Origin: Phycisphaerales bacterium
GTDB lineage: Bacteria; Planctomycetota; Phycisphaerae; Phycisphaerales; UBA1924
Length of the DNA: 5,266 nt
Assembly (NCBI GenBank): GCA_029260415.1
Contig: JAJDDH010000117.1
Location: forward strand, 1 to 5,266
Direction: 5' to 3'
In this document: in pieces, positions 1 through 5,266 of the stretch
How positions within the stretch are numbered: position 1 is the first letter of the stretch
How the letters are laid out: the number at the start of each line of letters is the position of its first letter
Position numbers and translations under genes: made by a program
The notes under the pieces: generated by a model
The model's input: the letters and a program-made list of their open reading frames with translations, nothing else
Databases searched by the model: none
Told to the model about the DNA's origin: nothing

Positions 1-800
1 GCGGCGGGGAGGGTCCAGCCCGCGTTGCGGAGGCCCTGCTGCTCGGTGGTGATGCCGGGCCTGCGGTTCATGAGCGGGAGCGCGGCCTGGTACTGCCAGG
101 AGCCCTCCTTGAGTTCGTCGTCGGGGCGGACGGGCAGCGGCTCGCCCGCGAGGTCGGCCTTGACCTGGCGGCGGTAGAAGCTGGCGCCGCTCTCGGGGAA
201 GCGGAGCGTCTCGATGCTGAACCCGCCGTCACGCAGGAACTCGTGGAAGGTGAAGGTCCAGAGGTCGCGCCGGACCTCGCCCCAGCCCCAGCTCTCTGAC
301 GTTTCGAGATCGAAGCGCCCGTCCCTGGTCGTCTCGGAGTGCGGGTTGCGGGTGACGATGACGAGGCGCGGCTTGATCTCGCCCGCGTTGATATTCGCCT
401 CAAACTCGTCCTGGTTCATGCCCGTGCTCTCGGCGAACATCTGCACGCGGAACCAGTCGGCGTGTCGCTCCAAACCCGGGAAGCTGAACTTCTGCGGGAT
501 CTGCACGGGGAGGGTGAGCGCGTCGTCACCATAGCGGACAGTGACCTCGCCCTCGCCCGCGTCGTCGAGGGTGTCGGTGATGGTGACGGGGCGCCCGGCG
601 AAGGTGAACTCGGTCTTGTCGCCCTGGATGAAGGAGAAGATCGGTCGGGCGAGCGCCTCGTTGTACGCGGCGATGCGCTGGGCCAGGACGTACCCGCTGA
701 CGATGAGGACCGCGAGCGAGACCACCACCCCGAGCCAGGCGACGCGTTTGGCGAGGCTGGCGGCTCTGGGTTTGGCGCCGGGGGGGGCGGGCTCGGTCAT
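1..800 (-). CDS. Membrane-anchored protein of unknown function, end of cox operon (3' partial)
   Basis: I do not recognise this protein. An uninterrupted frame runs from the ATG at 800 to the left edge, giving 266 residues with no stop, so the C-terminus is missing. The N-terminus is short and basic (Lys10, Arg12, Lys18, Arg19), followed by one hydrophobic helix at about 20-40. This predicts an N-in anchor with the rest outside the cytoplasmic membrane. The remaining 225 residues look like a soluble mixed alpha/beta domain with many aromatics (for example WGWGEVRRDLWTFTFHEF at 171-188) and no further helix. There is no cysteine at all, so it is not a SCO-type or thioredoxin-fold copper chaperone, and there is no CxxCH. 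GC-rich third positions and clean coding support a real gene. It starts 9 bases after coxD, so it is probably co-expressed and may be an assembly factor or accessory oxidase subunit; that role rests on position alone. Confidence 0.8.
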   Translation of the reverse strand, partial: MTEPAPPGAKPRAASLAKRVAWLGVVVSLAVLIVSGYVLAQRIAAYNEALARPIFSFIQGDKTEFTFAGRPVTITDTLDDAGEGEVTVRYGDDALTLPVQIPQKFSFPGLERHADWFRVQMFAESTGMNQDEFEANINAGEIKPRLVIVTRNPHSETTRDGRFDLETSESWGWGEVRRDLWTFTFHEFLRDGGFSIETLRFPESGASFYRRQVKADLAGEPLPVRPDDELKEGSWQYQAALPLMNRRPGITTEQQGLRNAGWTLPA

Positions 801-807
801 CGGGGGG

Positions 808-811
808 CCTT
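808..811 (-). promoter_or_regulatory. Ribosome-binding site overlapping the coxD stop codon
   Basis: Read on the minus strand, the stop codon of coxD and the next two bases give TAAGG. The AAGG lies seven bases before the ATG at 800, which is good Shine-Dalgarno spacing. This supports that ATG as the start of the downstream gene and suggests translational coupling to coxD. Confidence 0.55.
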
Positions 812-1739
812 AGTGATCGGGGTCGGTCTCAGCGGGTGTCGCGTCATGGCTTTCGTTGGCGCTGGGGGCGTGGGCGTCGCCGTGCGCATCGTGGGATGAG
901 CCGTCATCCAAGAGATGGGGTGTGATCCCCGTGCGCCGGTAGGAGAAGTTGGGCGACGAGGCGCTGACGGCGTCCAGGTCGGGGCGGTCAACAGGCTCGA
1001 TGACGTTGGTGTCGTGGTGCGCGAACCCGAGCGACTCGAAGAGGTTCTGCTCGTCGTGCTCGTGGCGGTGCGGGTGCTTGCCCTTCTTCACGTAGTCGTT
1101 GTAGTAGTAGCGCCAGAACTCGGCCTCACCCGCGGCGACGTCCGCCTCGTTGGGCTCTGTGCGTCCGTGCTTGGCAGCCTCGGTCATGGCGAGCTGGGCG
1201 AGTTTCTCGTTGCGACGGAACTCGGTGATGGGCTGGCCCGAGGTGCTGATTCGCGGCGAGGCGGCGGTGCTGATGCCGTCGTAGGTTCTGTCGAGCCCGT
1301 AGCCGGTGCCGCCCGGGGTGGGGACGGTGGCGCGGAGCTGCGAGACCGCGCCGCGGTTGCCCAGGTCGATGCTGGTGAAGAAGAGGAAGCAGATGACCGC
1401 GGCGACGCAGATGAGCATGATGATCGAGTTGAGCGCCTTGTCGAAGCGAAGGCCCATGAAGTAGGCGCAGACGAGCACGGCCTTTACCGTCGCGATGCTC
1501 ATCGCGATGATGACGTTGAGCCACTGGGGGAGGATGACGTGGAAGGTGTCCTGGATCCAGACCTCGCCTCGGGAGAGCGCGACGGTGAGCACGGTAAAGA
1601 AGAGCAGGATGAGCAGGATGGTCATCAGCGTGCGCGCGGAGATGATGTGGTGCCCGTGGTGTCCGTGCCCGTGCCCGTGGGGGTCGGTGGGGTCGAAGTC
1701 GGGGTTGGGGGTGTGGACGTCGTCGATCGAGTGTTCCAT
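810..1739 (-). CDS. coxD: Cytochrome c oxidase subunit IV (COX4_pro-like) with long hydrophilic C-terminal extension
   Basis: This is a small membrane subunit of bacterial aa3/caa3 oxidases, thought to aid assembly or stability. The recognisable part is residues about 30-126: three helices at about 36-57, 72-96 and 105-126, with the family pattern around Lys86 (VKAVLVCAYFMGL). Typical members are about 100-130 residues, but this one has 309. The extra 180 or so residues are hydrophilic, have no membrane segment, and are rich in Asp, Glu, His, Ser and Pro. They include a charged stretch at about 170-225 (FRRNEKLAQLAMTEAAKHG, EFWRYYYNDY) and His clusters at 222-228 and 283-290. The N-terminus also has a His/Gly run at 21-31. 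GC-rich third positions continue through the tail, so it looks genuinely coded and not a read-through artefact. The ATG start is 12 bases after coxC. The subunit IV call is strong; the tail's function is unknown. Confidence 0.9.
   Translation of the reverse strand: MEHSIDDVHTPNPDFDPTDPHGHGHGHHGHHIISARTLMTILLILLFFTVLTVALSRGEVWIQDTFHVILPQWLNVIIAMSIATVKAVLVCAYFMGLRFDKALNSIIMLICVAAVICFLFFTSIDLGNRGAVSQLRATVPTPGGTGYGLDRTYDGISTAASPRISTSGQPITEFRRNEKLAQLAMTEAAKHGRTEPNEADVAAGEAEFWRYYYNDYVKKGKHPHRHEHDEQNLFESLGFAHHDTNVIEPVDRPDLDAVSASSPNFSYRRTGITPHLLDDGSSHDAHGDAHAPSANESHDATPAETDPDH
1647..1679 (-). repeat. Histidine/glycine-rich tract near the N-terminus of subunit IV
   Basis: Residues 21-31 read HGHGHGHHGHH: seven histidines and four glycines just before the first membrane helix. 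On the plus strand this appears as a short GTGCCCGTG-like repetition. Such runs can bind Cu, Ni or Zn ions, but low-complexity His runs are also common and variable, so metal binding is only a possibility. Confidence 0.7.
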
Positions 1740-1751
1740 GGCGTCGTCCCG

Positions 1752-2456
1752 TTAGTGGATGAGGTACAGGAGGGGGAAGAGGAAGATCCAGACCAGGTCG
1801 ACCAGGTGCCAGTAGAGGGCGCTGGTCTCGACCATGGTGTACTCGGTGGGGCCGTAGGCCTCGTACTTGATGGCGCGAACGAGGACCCAGGTGAGCAGGC
1901 CAGCGCCGATGAAGACGTGCAGGGCGTGGATGCCCGTTCCGATGTAGTACACGCTCCACCAGAGCGGCTCGTGCGGGTCATGGGCGTAGGGGTAGGAGAA
2001 GAAGGTGCCCGGGGCCTTGCCCATGCTCAGCTTGGGGATGTACTCGAAGTAGAGCTTGATGAAGACGAACAGGGCGGCGCAGACGAGGGTGATGAGCAGG
2101 TTCCGGATCAGCGCCGCGTTGTTGCCCAGCTGCGCGGAGCGGACGCCCGAGGCGACGGTCCAGGAGCTGATGAGCAGGACGATGGTGTTGAGCCCGCCGA
2201 AGCGCCAGTCCAGGTGATGGCTGCCCGCGGTCCAGGCCTCGGGGTAGAGCATGCGGAAGATGGCGTAGGCGCAGAAGATGCCGGCGAAGAGCAGGACTTC
2301 CGTGGTGAGGAAGAGCCACATGCCGAGCTTGCAGGCGTCGAACTGCTCGTCCGCGTTGCGGAAGTGGTGCGCGAAGCCTCGGTTCTTCCAGTAGAGCGGG
2401 TGGCTCTTGGCGCCCGCGGCGGGCAGGTCGGGTTTGTTGGCGTCGATGGTGGCCAT
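1752..2456 (-). CDS. coxC: Cytochrome c oxidase subunit III (short five-helix form)
   Basis: Subunit III stabilises subunit I and supports sustained proton uptake in heme-copper oxidases. The 234-residue protein has five hydrophobic segments at about 44-68, 87-105, 118-139, 168-194 and 210-234, so it lacks the first two helices of the seven-helix mitochondrial form, as in many bacterial caa3 enzymes. Family landmarks are Glu53 in the first helix (LFLTTEVLLF), the GIHALHV stretch (His177, His180), Glu210, and WHLVDLVW (216-223). A hydrophilic loop at about 141-166 is rich in Pro, His and Tyr. The chain ends directly after the last helix. The ATG start follows coxA by 27 bases, with a purine-rich GAGAGA stretch upstream as a modest ribosome site. 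The TAA stop is 12 bases before coxD, suggesting tight co-translation. Identification is secure. Confidence 0.97.
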   Translation of the reverse strand: MATIDANKPDLPAAGAKSHPLYWKNRGFAHHFRNADEQFDACKLGMWLFLTTEVLLFAGIFCAYAIFRMLYPEAWTAGSHHLDWRFGGLNTIVLLISSWTVASGVRSAQLGNNAALIRNLLITLVCAALFVFIKLYFEYIPKLSMGKAPGTFFSYPYAHDPHEPLWWSVYYIGTGIHALHVFIGAGLLTWVLVRAIKYEAYGPTEYTMVETSALYWHLVDLVWIFLFPLLYLIH

Positions 2457-2483
2457 GGGTGTCTCTCAGCGTGAACGGGACGC

Positions 2484-4235
2484 TTAGTGGGCGCGGACCT
2501 GGTCCTGGGGGGGGAGCGGGAAGTCGCGCTCGTCGCAGTGCGGGGGGACGACGGTGTCGAAGTCGTACGGCCCGTGCTTGACGAGAACCTCGTGGTGGAA
2601 GTTGTGCTCGATGGGGGGCGACTCGGTCTCCCACTCGACGGTCAGCCCGCCCCAGGGGTTCGGGGGCGCCTTGGGCCCGGCGACGAGCGAGTGGATGAAG
2701 TTGAACAGGTGGGTGAGGAACCCGGCGAGCAGGAACCAGGAGCCGTAGGTCGAGAGCGAGTGCAGGAACTGGAACTCGTCGACGTAGCTGGCGTAGCGCC
2801 GGGGCATGCCCTGGGTGCCCAGGAAGAACTGGGTCATGAAGGTGAGGTTGAATCCGATGAAGACGAGCACGCACCCGAGCATGCCGGCCTTCTCGTTGTA
2901 CATTCGTCCGAACATCTTGGGCCACCAGTGGTGGATGCCCCCGATGAAGGCGATGACGGTGCCGCCCATCATGACGTAGTGGAAGTGGGCGACAACAAAG
3001 TACGAATCATGCAGGTGCAGGTCGGTCGCCAGGGCGCCCAGGGGCAGGCCCGTGAGCCCGCCGATGGAGAACAGGAAGAGGAAGGACAGGGCGTAGAGCA
3101 TCGGTGTGTTGATCGCGATGGAGCCCTTGTACAGCGTCGCGATCCAGTTGAACACCTTGATGGCGGTCGGGATGGCGACGAGGAAGGTCAGGGCGCTGAA
3201 GATGGTCGAGGCGAGCTCGCCCATCGCGGTGAACATGTGATGCCCCCAGACGATGAACGAGACCGCGGCGATGCCCAGCGAGCTGAAGGCGATGGCGCGG
3301 TACCCGAAGATCTGCTTGCGGCAGTGGACGCTGAGCAGCTCGGAGATGATGCCCATGCCCGGGAGGATCATGACGTAGACGACGGGGTGGGAGTAGAACC
3401 AGAAGAAGTGCTGGTAGAGGACCGGGTCGCCGCCAAGTCCGGGGTCGAAGATGCCGACCTTGAAGAGTCGCTCGAAGATGAGCAGGAGCAGGGTGATGCC
3501 GATGACGGGGGTCGCGAGGACCTGGATGATGCTCGTGGCGTAGATGGCCCAGATGAACAGGGGCATGTCGAACCAGCCCATGCCCGGGGCGCGGAGCTTG
3601 TGCGTCGTGACGATGAAGTTCAGCCCCGTGAGGATGGAGCTGAACCCGAGCACGAACGCGGCCAGGACCATCAGCAACACCCGCCAGTGGTCGGCGTCGG
3701 TGGTGGTTGAATACGGCGTGTAGAAGGTCCAGCCGGTGTCGACGCCTCCGAGGACGATAGAGGCGATGCCGAAGATCGAGCCCGAGACGTAGATGTACCA
3801 GCTGAAGAGGTTGAGACGGGGGAAGGCGACGTCCTTGGCCCCGAGCATGAGCGGGAGGAAGAAGTTGCCCAGGCTGGCGGGGACGGAGGGCACGATGAAC
3901 ATGAAGACCATGATCGCGCCGTGGAGGGTGAAGAGTCGGTTGTAGACCTGGTTGCCGGTGGCGATGGCCTCGCCGTCACCGCCGAAAAGCTGGCCGGTGA
4001 TGGAGCCGTCGGCGGCGATGCGGACGGGCTCGAGCAGCTCGAGTCGGACCGCGAGCGCGGCAACGCCGCCCAGGAAGAACATGAACAGGACCGCGAAGAG
4101 GTACATGACGCCGATCTTTTTGTGATCGACGGTGGTCATCCAGTCCCAGACGGTGCCCATGGCGCCGTACTTGGGGGTGAGGTAGGACCCCTCGTCGTGG
4201 TGGTCGAGTTCGTGGGTTGTGTCGACTGTGGTCAT
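2484..4235 (-). CDS. coxA: Cytochrome c oxidase subunit I, A2-type heme-copper oxidase
   Basis: This is the catalytic, proton-pumping membrane subunit that reduces oxygen to water. It has 583 residues, about 12 helices and a hydrophilic C-terminal tail from about 520. Visible ligands are His105 and His419 (heme a), His417 (heme a3), His283, His332 and His333 (CuB), and Tyr287, expected to be cross-linked to His283. Other key positions are Lys360 in PTAIKVFNW (K channel), Asp135 and Asn142 in the D-channel entrance stretch, and His409-Asp410 in the Mg-site region. Helix VI reads YSHPVVY, with Val285 replacing the A1-type glutamate; this is the A2 signature. The tail retains the NPWGG...EW...SPP block common in bacterial homologues. 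The ATG at 4235 gives an N-terminus of normal length; only a weak GGA-type ribosome site precedes it. An internal Met33 is possible but would remove the usual amphipathic lead-in. The TAA stop is 27 bases before coxC. Confidence 0.98.
   Translation of the reverse strand: MTTVDTTHELDHHDEGSYLTPKYGAMGTVWDWMTTVDHKKIGVMYLFAVLFMFFLGGVAALAVRLELLEPVRIAADGSITGQLFGGDGEAIATGNQVYNRLFTLHGAIMVFMFIVPSVPASLGNFFLPLMLGAKDVAFPRLNLFSWYIYVSGSIFGIASIVLGGVDTGWTFYTPYSTTTDADHWRVLLMVLAAFVLGFSSILTGLNFIVTTHKLRAPGMGWFDMPLFIWAIYATSIIQVLATPVIGITLLLLIFERLFKVGIFDPGLGGDPVLYQHFFWFYSHPVVYVMILPGMGIISELLSVHCRKQIFGYRAIAFSSLGIAAVSFIVWGHHMFTAMGELASTIFSALTFLVAIPTAIKVFNWIATLYKGSIAINTPMLYALSFLFLFSIGGLTGLPLGALATDLHLHDSYFVVAHFHYVMMGGTVIAFIGGIHHWWPKMFGRMYNEKAGMLGCVLVFIGFNLTFMTQFFLGTQGMPRRYASYVDEFQFLHSLSTYGSWFLLAGFLTHLFNFIHSLVAGPKAPPNPWGGLTVEWETESPPIEHNFHHEVLVKHGPYDFDTVVPPHCDERDFPLPPQDQVRAH
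3375..3395 (-). other. Helix VI YSHPVVY motif (A2-type oxidase signature)
   Basis: Mitochondrial-type enzymes have a GHPEVY motif here, and its glutamate ends the D proton channel. This sequence has Tyr281-Ser282 before the CuB histidine and Val285 at the glutamate position. In the established A1/A2/B/C classification the Tyr-Ser pair takes over the glutamate's role in A2 enzymes such as the Thermus and Rhodothermus caa3 oxidases. Confidence 0.92.
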
Positions 4236-4274
4236 GTCAGTATCCAGTCGGGGCGGTCCCCGAGAACGGCTCGG

Positions 4275-5266
4275 TCAGTCCTCTTCGCCGGCGTCGGTCT
4301 CGACCGGCGCGTCCTCGTCGCCCTCGCCCTGTGCGGGCTGCTCGACGTGCACGGAGATGGACTTCATGTACGCGATGATGTTGGAGATTTCCTCGTCCTT
4401 GATGACACCCTGGAAGGGGGTCATCTGGTTCGGGTAGCCCTCGGAGATCTTCAGGCCTGGGTTGAGGATGGACTCGCGGATGTAGTTGTCGTCGGCGATC
4501 TCCGGGGACGCCTTGTTGAAGCGGCGCTCGGAGCCGTAGAGGTCCTTCCAGGTCGGGCCGATGTTGTTCGAGCCGTCGGCGGAGTGGCACGTGGCGCAGC
4601 GGCTCTGGAAGGCGCGCTGCCCGTCGATGACGGGGTCGCCCGAGCTGCCCTGGTTCTCGAGCCAGATCTCGTAGTCGGCCTGGGGCATGACGCGGATGAT
4701 GGCGGCCATCTCCGAGTGCAGGTCGCCGCAGTACTCGGCGCAGAAGACCCACTGGTCGCGGTAACGCCCCTCGGGGTGGTCGTCCTCGGGTCCGAGCTTG
4801 GGGGTGGTGAACCCGTACCCGGTGTAGCGGTTGGGGAAGACGTCGGTCTTCATCCGGTAGTCGGGGATCCAGAACGAGTGGATGACATCGACCGAGACCA
4901 TGCGGAGGGCGATGTCGGTGTTCTCGGGCAGGGCGTGGATCTTGACGTTGTCGCGACCGCCCAGGGTGGTCATCTCGTTGGACTGGGTGCCGTCGGGGTA
5001 CTCGACGCTCCAGTCCCAGGTCTGGCCCGTGATGTTGAGTTCGAGGGCGCCCCCAGCGGGGACGACCTTGTCCATGTAGCCCCAGAAACCGAGGAAGAAG
5101 ATGACGAGCATCGAGGACGAGGGGACCACGGTCCAGAAGATCTCGAGCTTGCTGTTGTGCGCCGGGCTGACCGGGGCGGGCACGCCCGGGCGGCGTCGGT
5201 AGATGATGGTCCAGTAGACCATCAGGCCCATGAGCAGGAAGAAGAAGAACATGCTGAACCAGAAGG
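4275..5266 (-). CDS. coxB: Cytochrome c oxidase subunit II with fused cytochrome c domain (caa3-type), 5' partial
   Basis: This subunit accepts electrons from the respiratory chain and passes them through CuA to subunit I; the fused heme c domain marks a caa3-type enzyme. The frame is open to the right edge, so the true start and N-terminus lie outside. The first visible Met (base 5252) sits inside transmembrane helix 1 and is not the start. Counting from that Met: helix 1 covers about 1-18 and helix 2 about 38-58. The cupredoxin domain follows, with CuA ligands His125, Cys171, Glu173, Cys175, His179 and Met182 all present. A class I cytochrome c domain has CATCH at 219-223 and a probable distal Met277 in a YPNQM context. 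The last 22 residues are strongly acidic. The aromatic electron-entry patch reads QTWDW (77-81), where many homologues have another aromatic between the tryptophans. The gene ends with TGA, 39 bases before coxA. Identification is firm; only the N-terminus is missing. Confidence 0.97.
   Translation of the reverse strand, partial: FWFSMFFFFLLMGLMVYWTIIYRRRPGVPAPVSPAHNSKLEIFWTVVPSSSMLVIFFLGFWGYMDKVVPAGGALELNITGQTWDWSVEYPDGTQSNEMTTLGGRDNVKIHALPENTDIALRMVSVDVIHSFWIPDYRMKTDVFPNRYTGYGFTTPKLGPEDDHPEGRYRDQWVFCAEYCGDLHSEMAAIIRVMPQADYEIWLENQGSSGDPVIDGQRAFQSRCATCHSADGSNNIGPTWKDLYGSERRFNKASPEIADDNYIRESILNPGLKISEGYPNQMTPFQGVIKDEEISNIIAYMKSISVHVEQPAQGEGDEDAPVETDAGEED
4584..4598 (-). other. Heme c attachment motif CxxCH in subunit II
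   Basis: CATCH follows the GQRAFQSR helix start typical of class I cytochromes c fused to subunit II. The expected distal methionine is at bases 4422-4424, in a QMTPF context where many relatives have MPPF. The spacing between CxxCH and Met (about 54 residues) is normal for this domain. Confidence 0.94.
4707..4742 (-). other. CuA-binding motif of subunit II (CxExCxxxHxxM)
   Basis: The motif reads CAEYCGDLHSEM and supplies two cysteines, the glutamate (backbone ligand in the family), a histidine and the methionine of the binuclear CuA centre. The remaining histidine lies upstream at bases 4878-4880 in a DVIHSFWIP context. A complete CuA site shows that this is a cytochrome c oxidase; quinol oxidases of the bo3 type have lost these residues. 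Confidence 0.95.

Noticed and set aside
780..787. Run of eight G (plus strand) near the start of the last gene as a possible frameshift or phase-variation site
   Set aside because: The frame stays open across it and yields a sensible basic N-terminus followed by a membrane helix. A similar run at 2507-2514 in coxA also sits in a sound frame, so these look like ordinary GC-rich codon runs.
1..800. SCO1/PrrC-type copper chaperone as identity of the last gene
   Set aside because: SCO proteins need a CxxxC motif and a thioredoxin fold. The visible 266 residues contain no cysteine.
915..2474. Long plus-strand open frame (519 codons) opposite coxD and coxC
   Set aside because: Its translation is almost entirely Val, Glu, Gly, Asp, Ala and Arg, typical of the antisense of GC-rich membrane protein genes. 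It spans two well-identified genes and their junction and has no membrane segment or known motif.
1126..2925. Minus-strand open frames in alternative phases (1126-1959 and 1978-2925)
   Set aside because: Their Arg/Pro/His/Leu-rich translations are frame-shifted readings of coxD, coxC and coxA; they cross gene junctions and show no domain.
2487..3710. Long plus-strand open frame (407 codons) opposite coxA
   Set aside because: It has the same low-complexity Asp/Glu/Gly/Val antisense composition and lies fully inside coxA, whose reading frame carries every expected catalytic residue.
4275..5266. Quinol oxidase (bo3/aa3-600 type) subunit II
   Set aside because: All CuA ligands are present and a heme c domain is fused at the C-terminus, so the enzyme uses cytochrome c-type electron input.

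Overview
The window is a tightly packed piece of one operon, read entirely from the minus strand (right to left in window coordinates). It encodes the four structural subunits of an aa3-family cytochrome c oxidase, followed by an unidentified membrane-anchored protein. In transcription order the genes are coxB (subunit II with a fused cytochrome c domain, 5' end cut by the right edge), coxA (subunit I), coxC (subunit III), coxD (subunit IV, with a long extra tail) and the unidentified gene (3' end cut by the left edge). Gaps between genes are about 39, 27, 12 and 9 bases. No intergenic stretch is large enough for another gene, and no promoter, terminator, RNA gene, mobile element, CRISPR array or long repeat was seen.

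Together the genes describe a caa3-type terminal oxidase. Subunit II carries all the usual CuA ligands and then a C-terminal CxxCH heme c domain, so electrons can pass from the attached heme c to CuA and then to heme a and the heme a3/CuB centre in subunit I. Subunit I has all its heme and copper histidines, the cross-linked tyrosine and the K-channel lysine. In helix VI it has a Tyr-Ser-His-Pro motif with valine where mitochondrial-type (A1) enzymes have the D-channel glutamate. This places it in the A2 group of heme-copper oxidases, with the Thermus and Rhodothermus caa3 enzymes. Subunits III and IV complete the membrane complex.

The DNA is GC-rich (by eye, in the mid-60s percent), with strong G/C preference at third codon positions throughout, which also creates long meaningless open frames on the opposite strand. 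The gene content fits an aerobic Gram-negative-type bacterium. The subunit style (A2 caa3, COX4_pro-type subunit IV with a long hydrophilic tail) suggests Planctomycetota, perhaps Phycisphaerae, but that is an impression from family resemblance and is not proven by the window.

Most of the window is ordinary respiratory-chain content. The parts worth a second look are the roughly 180-residue extra tail and histidine-rich ends of the subunit IV protein, and the cysteine-free, single-anchor protein encoded directly after it. I see no convincing evidence of a wholly new system.
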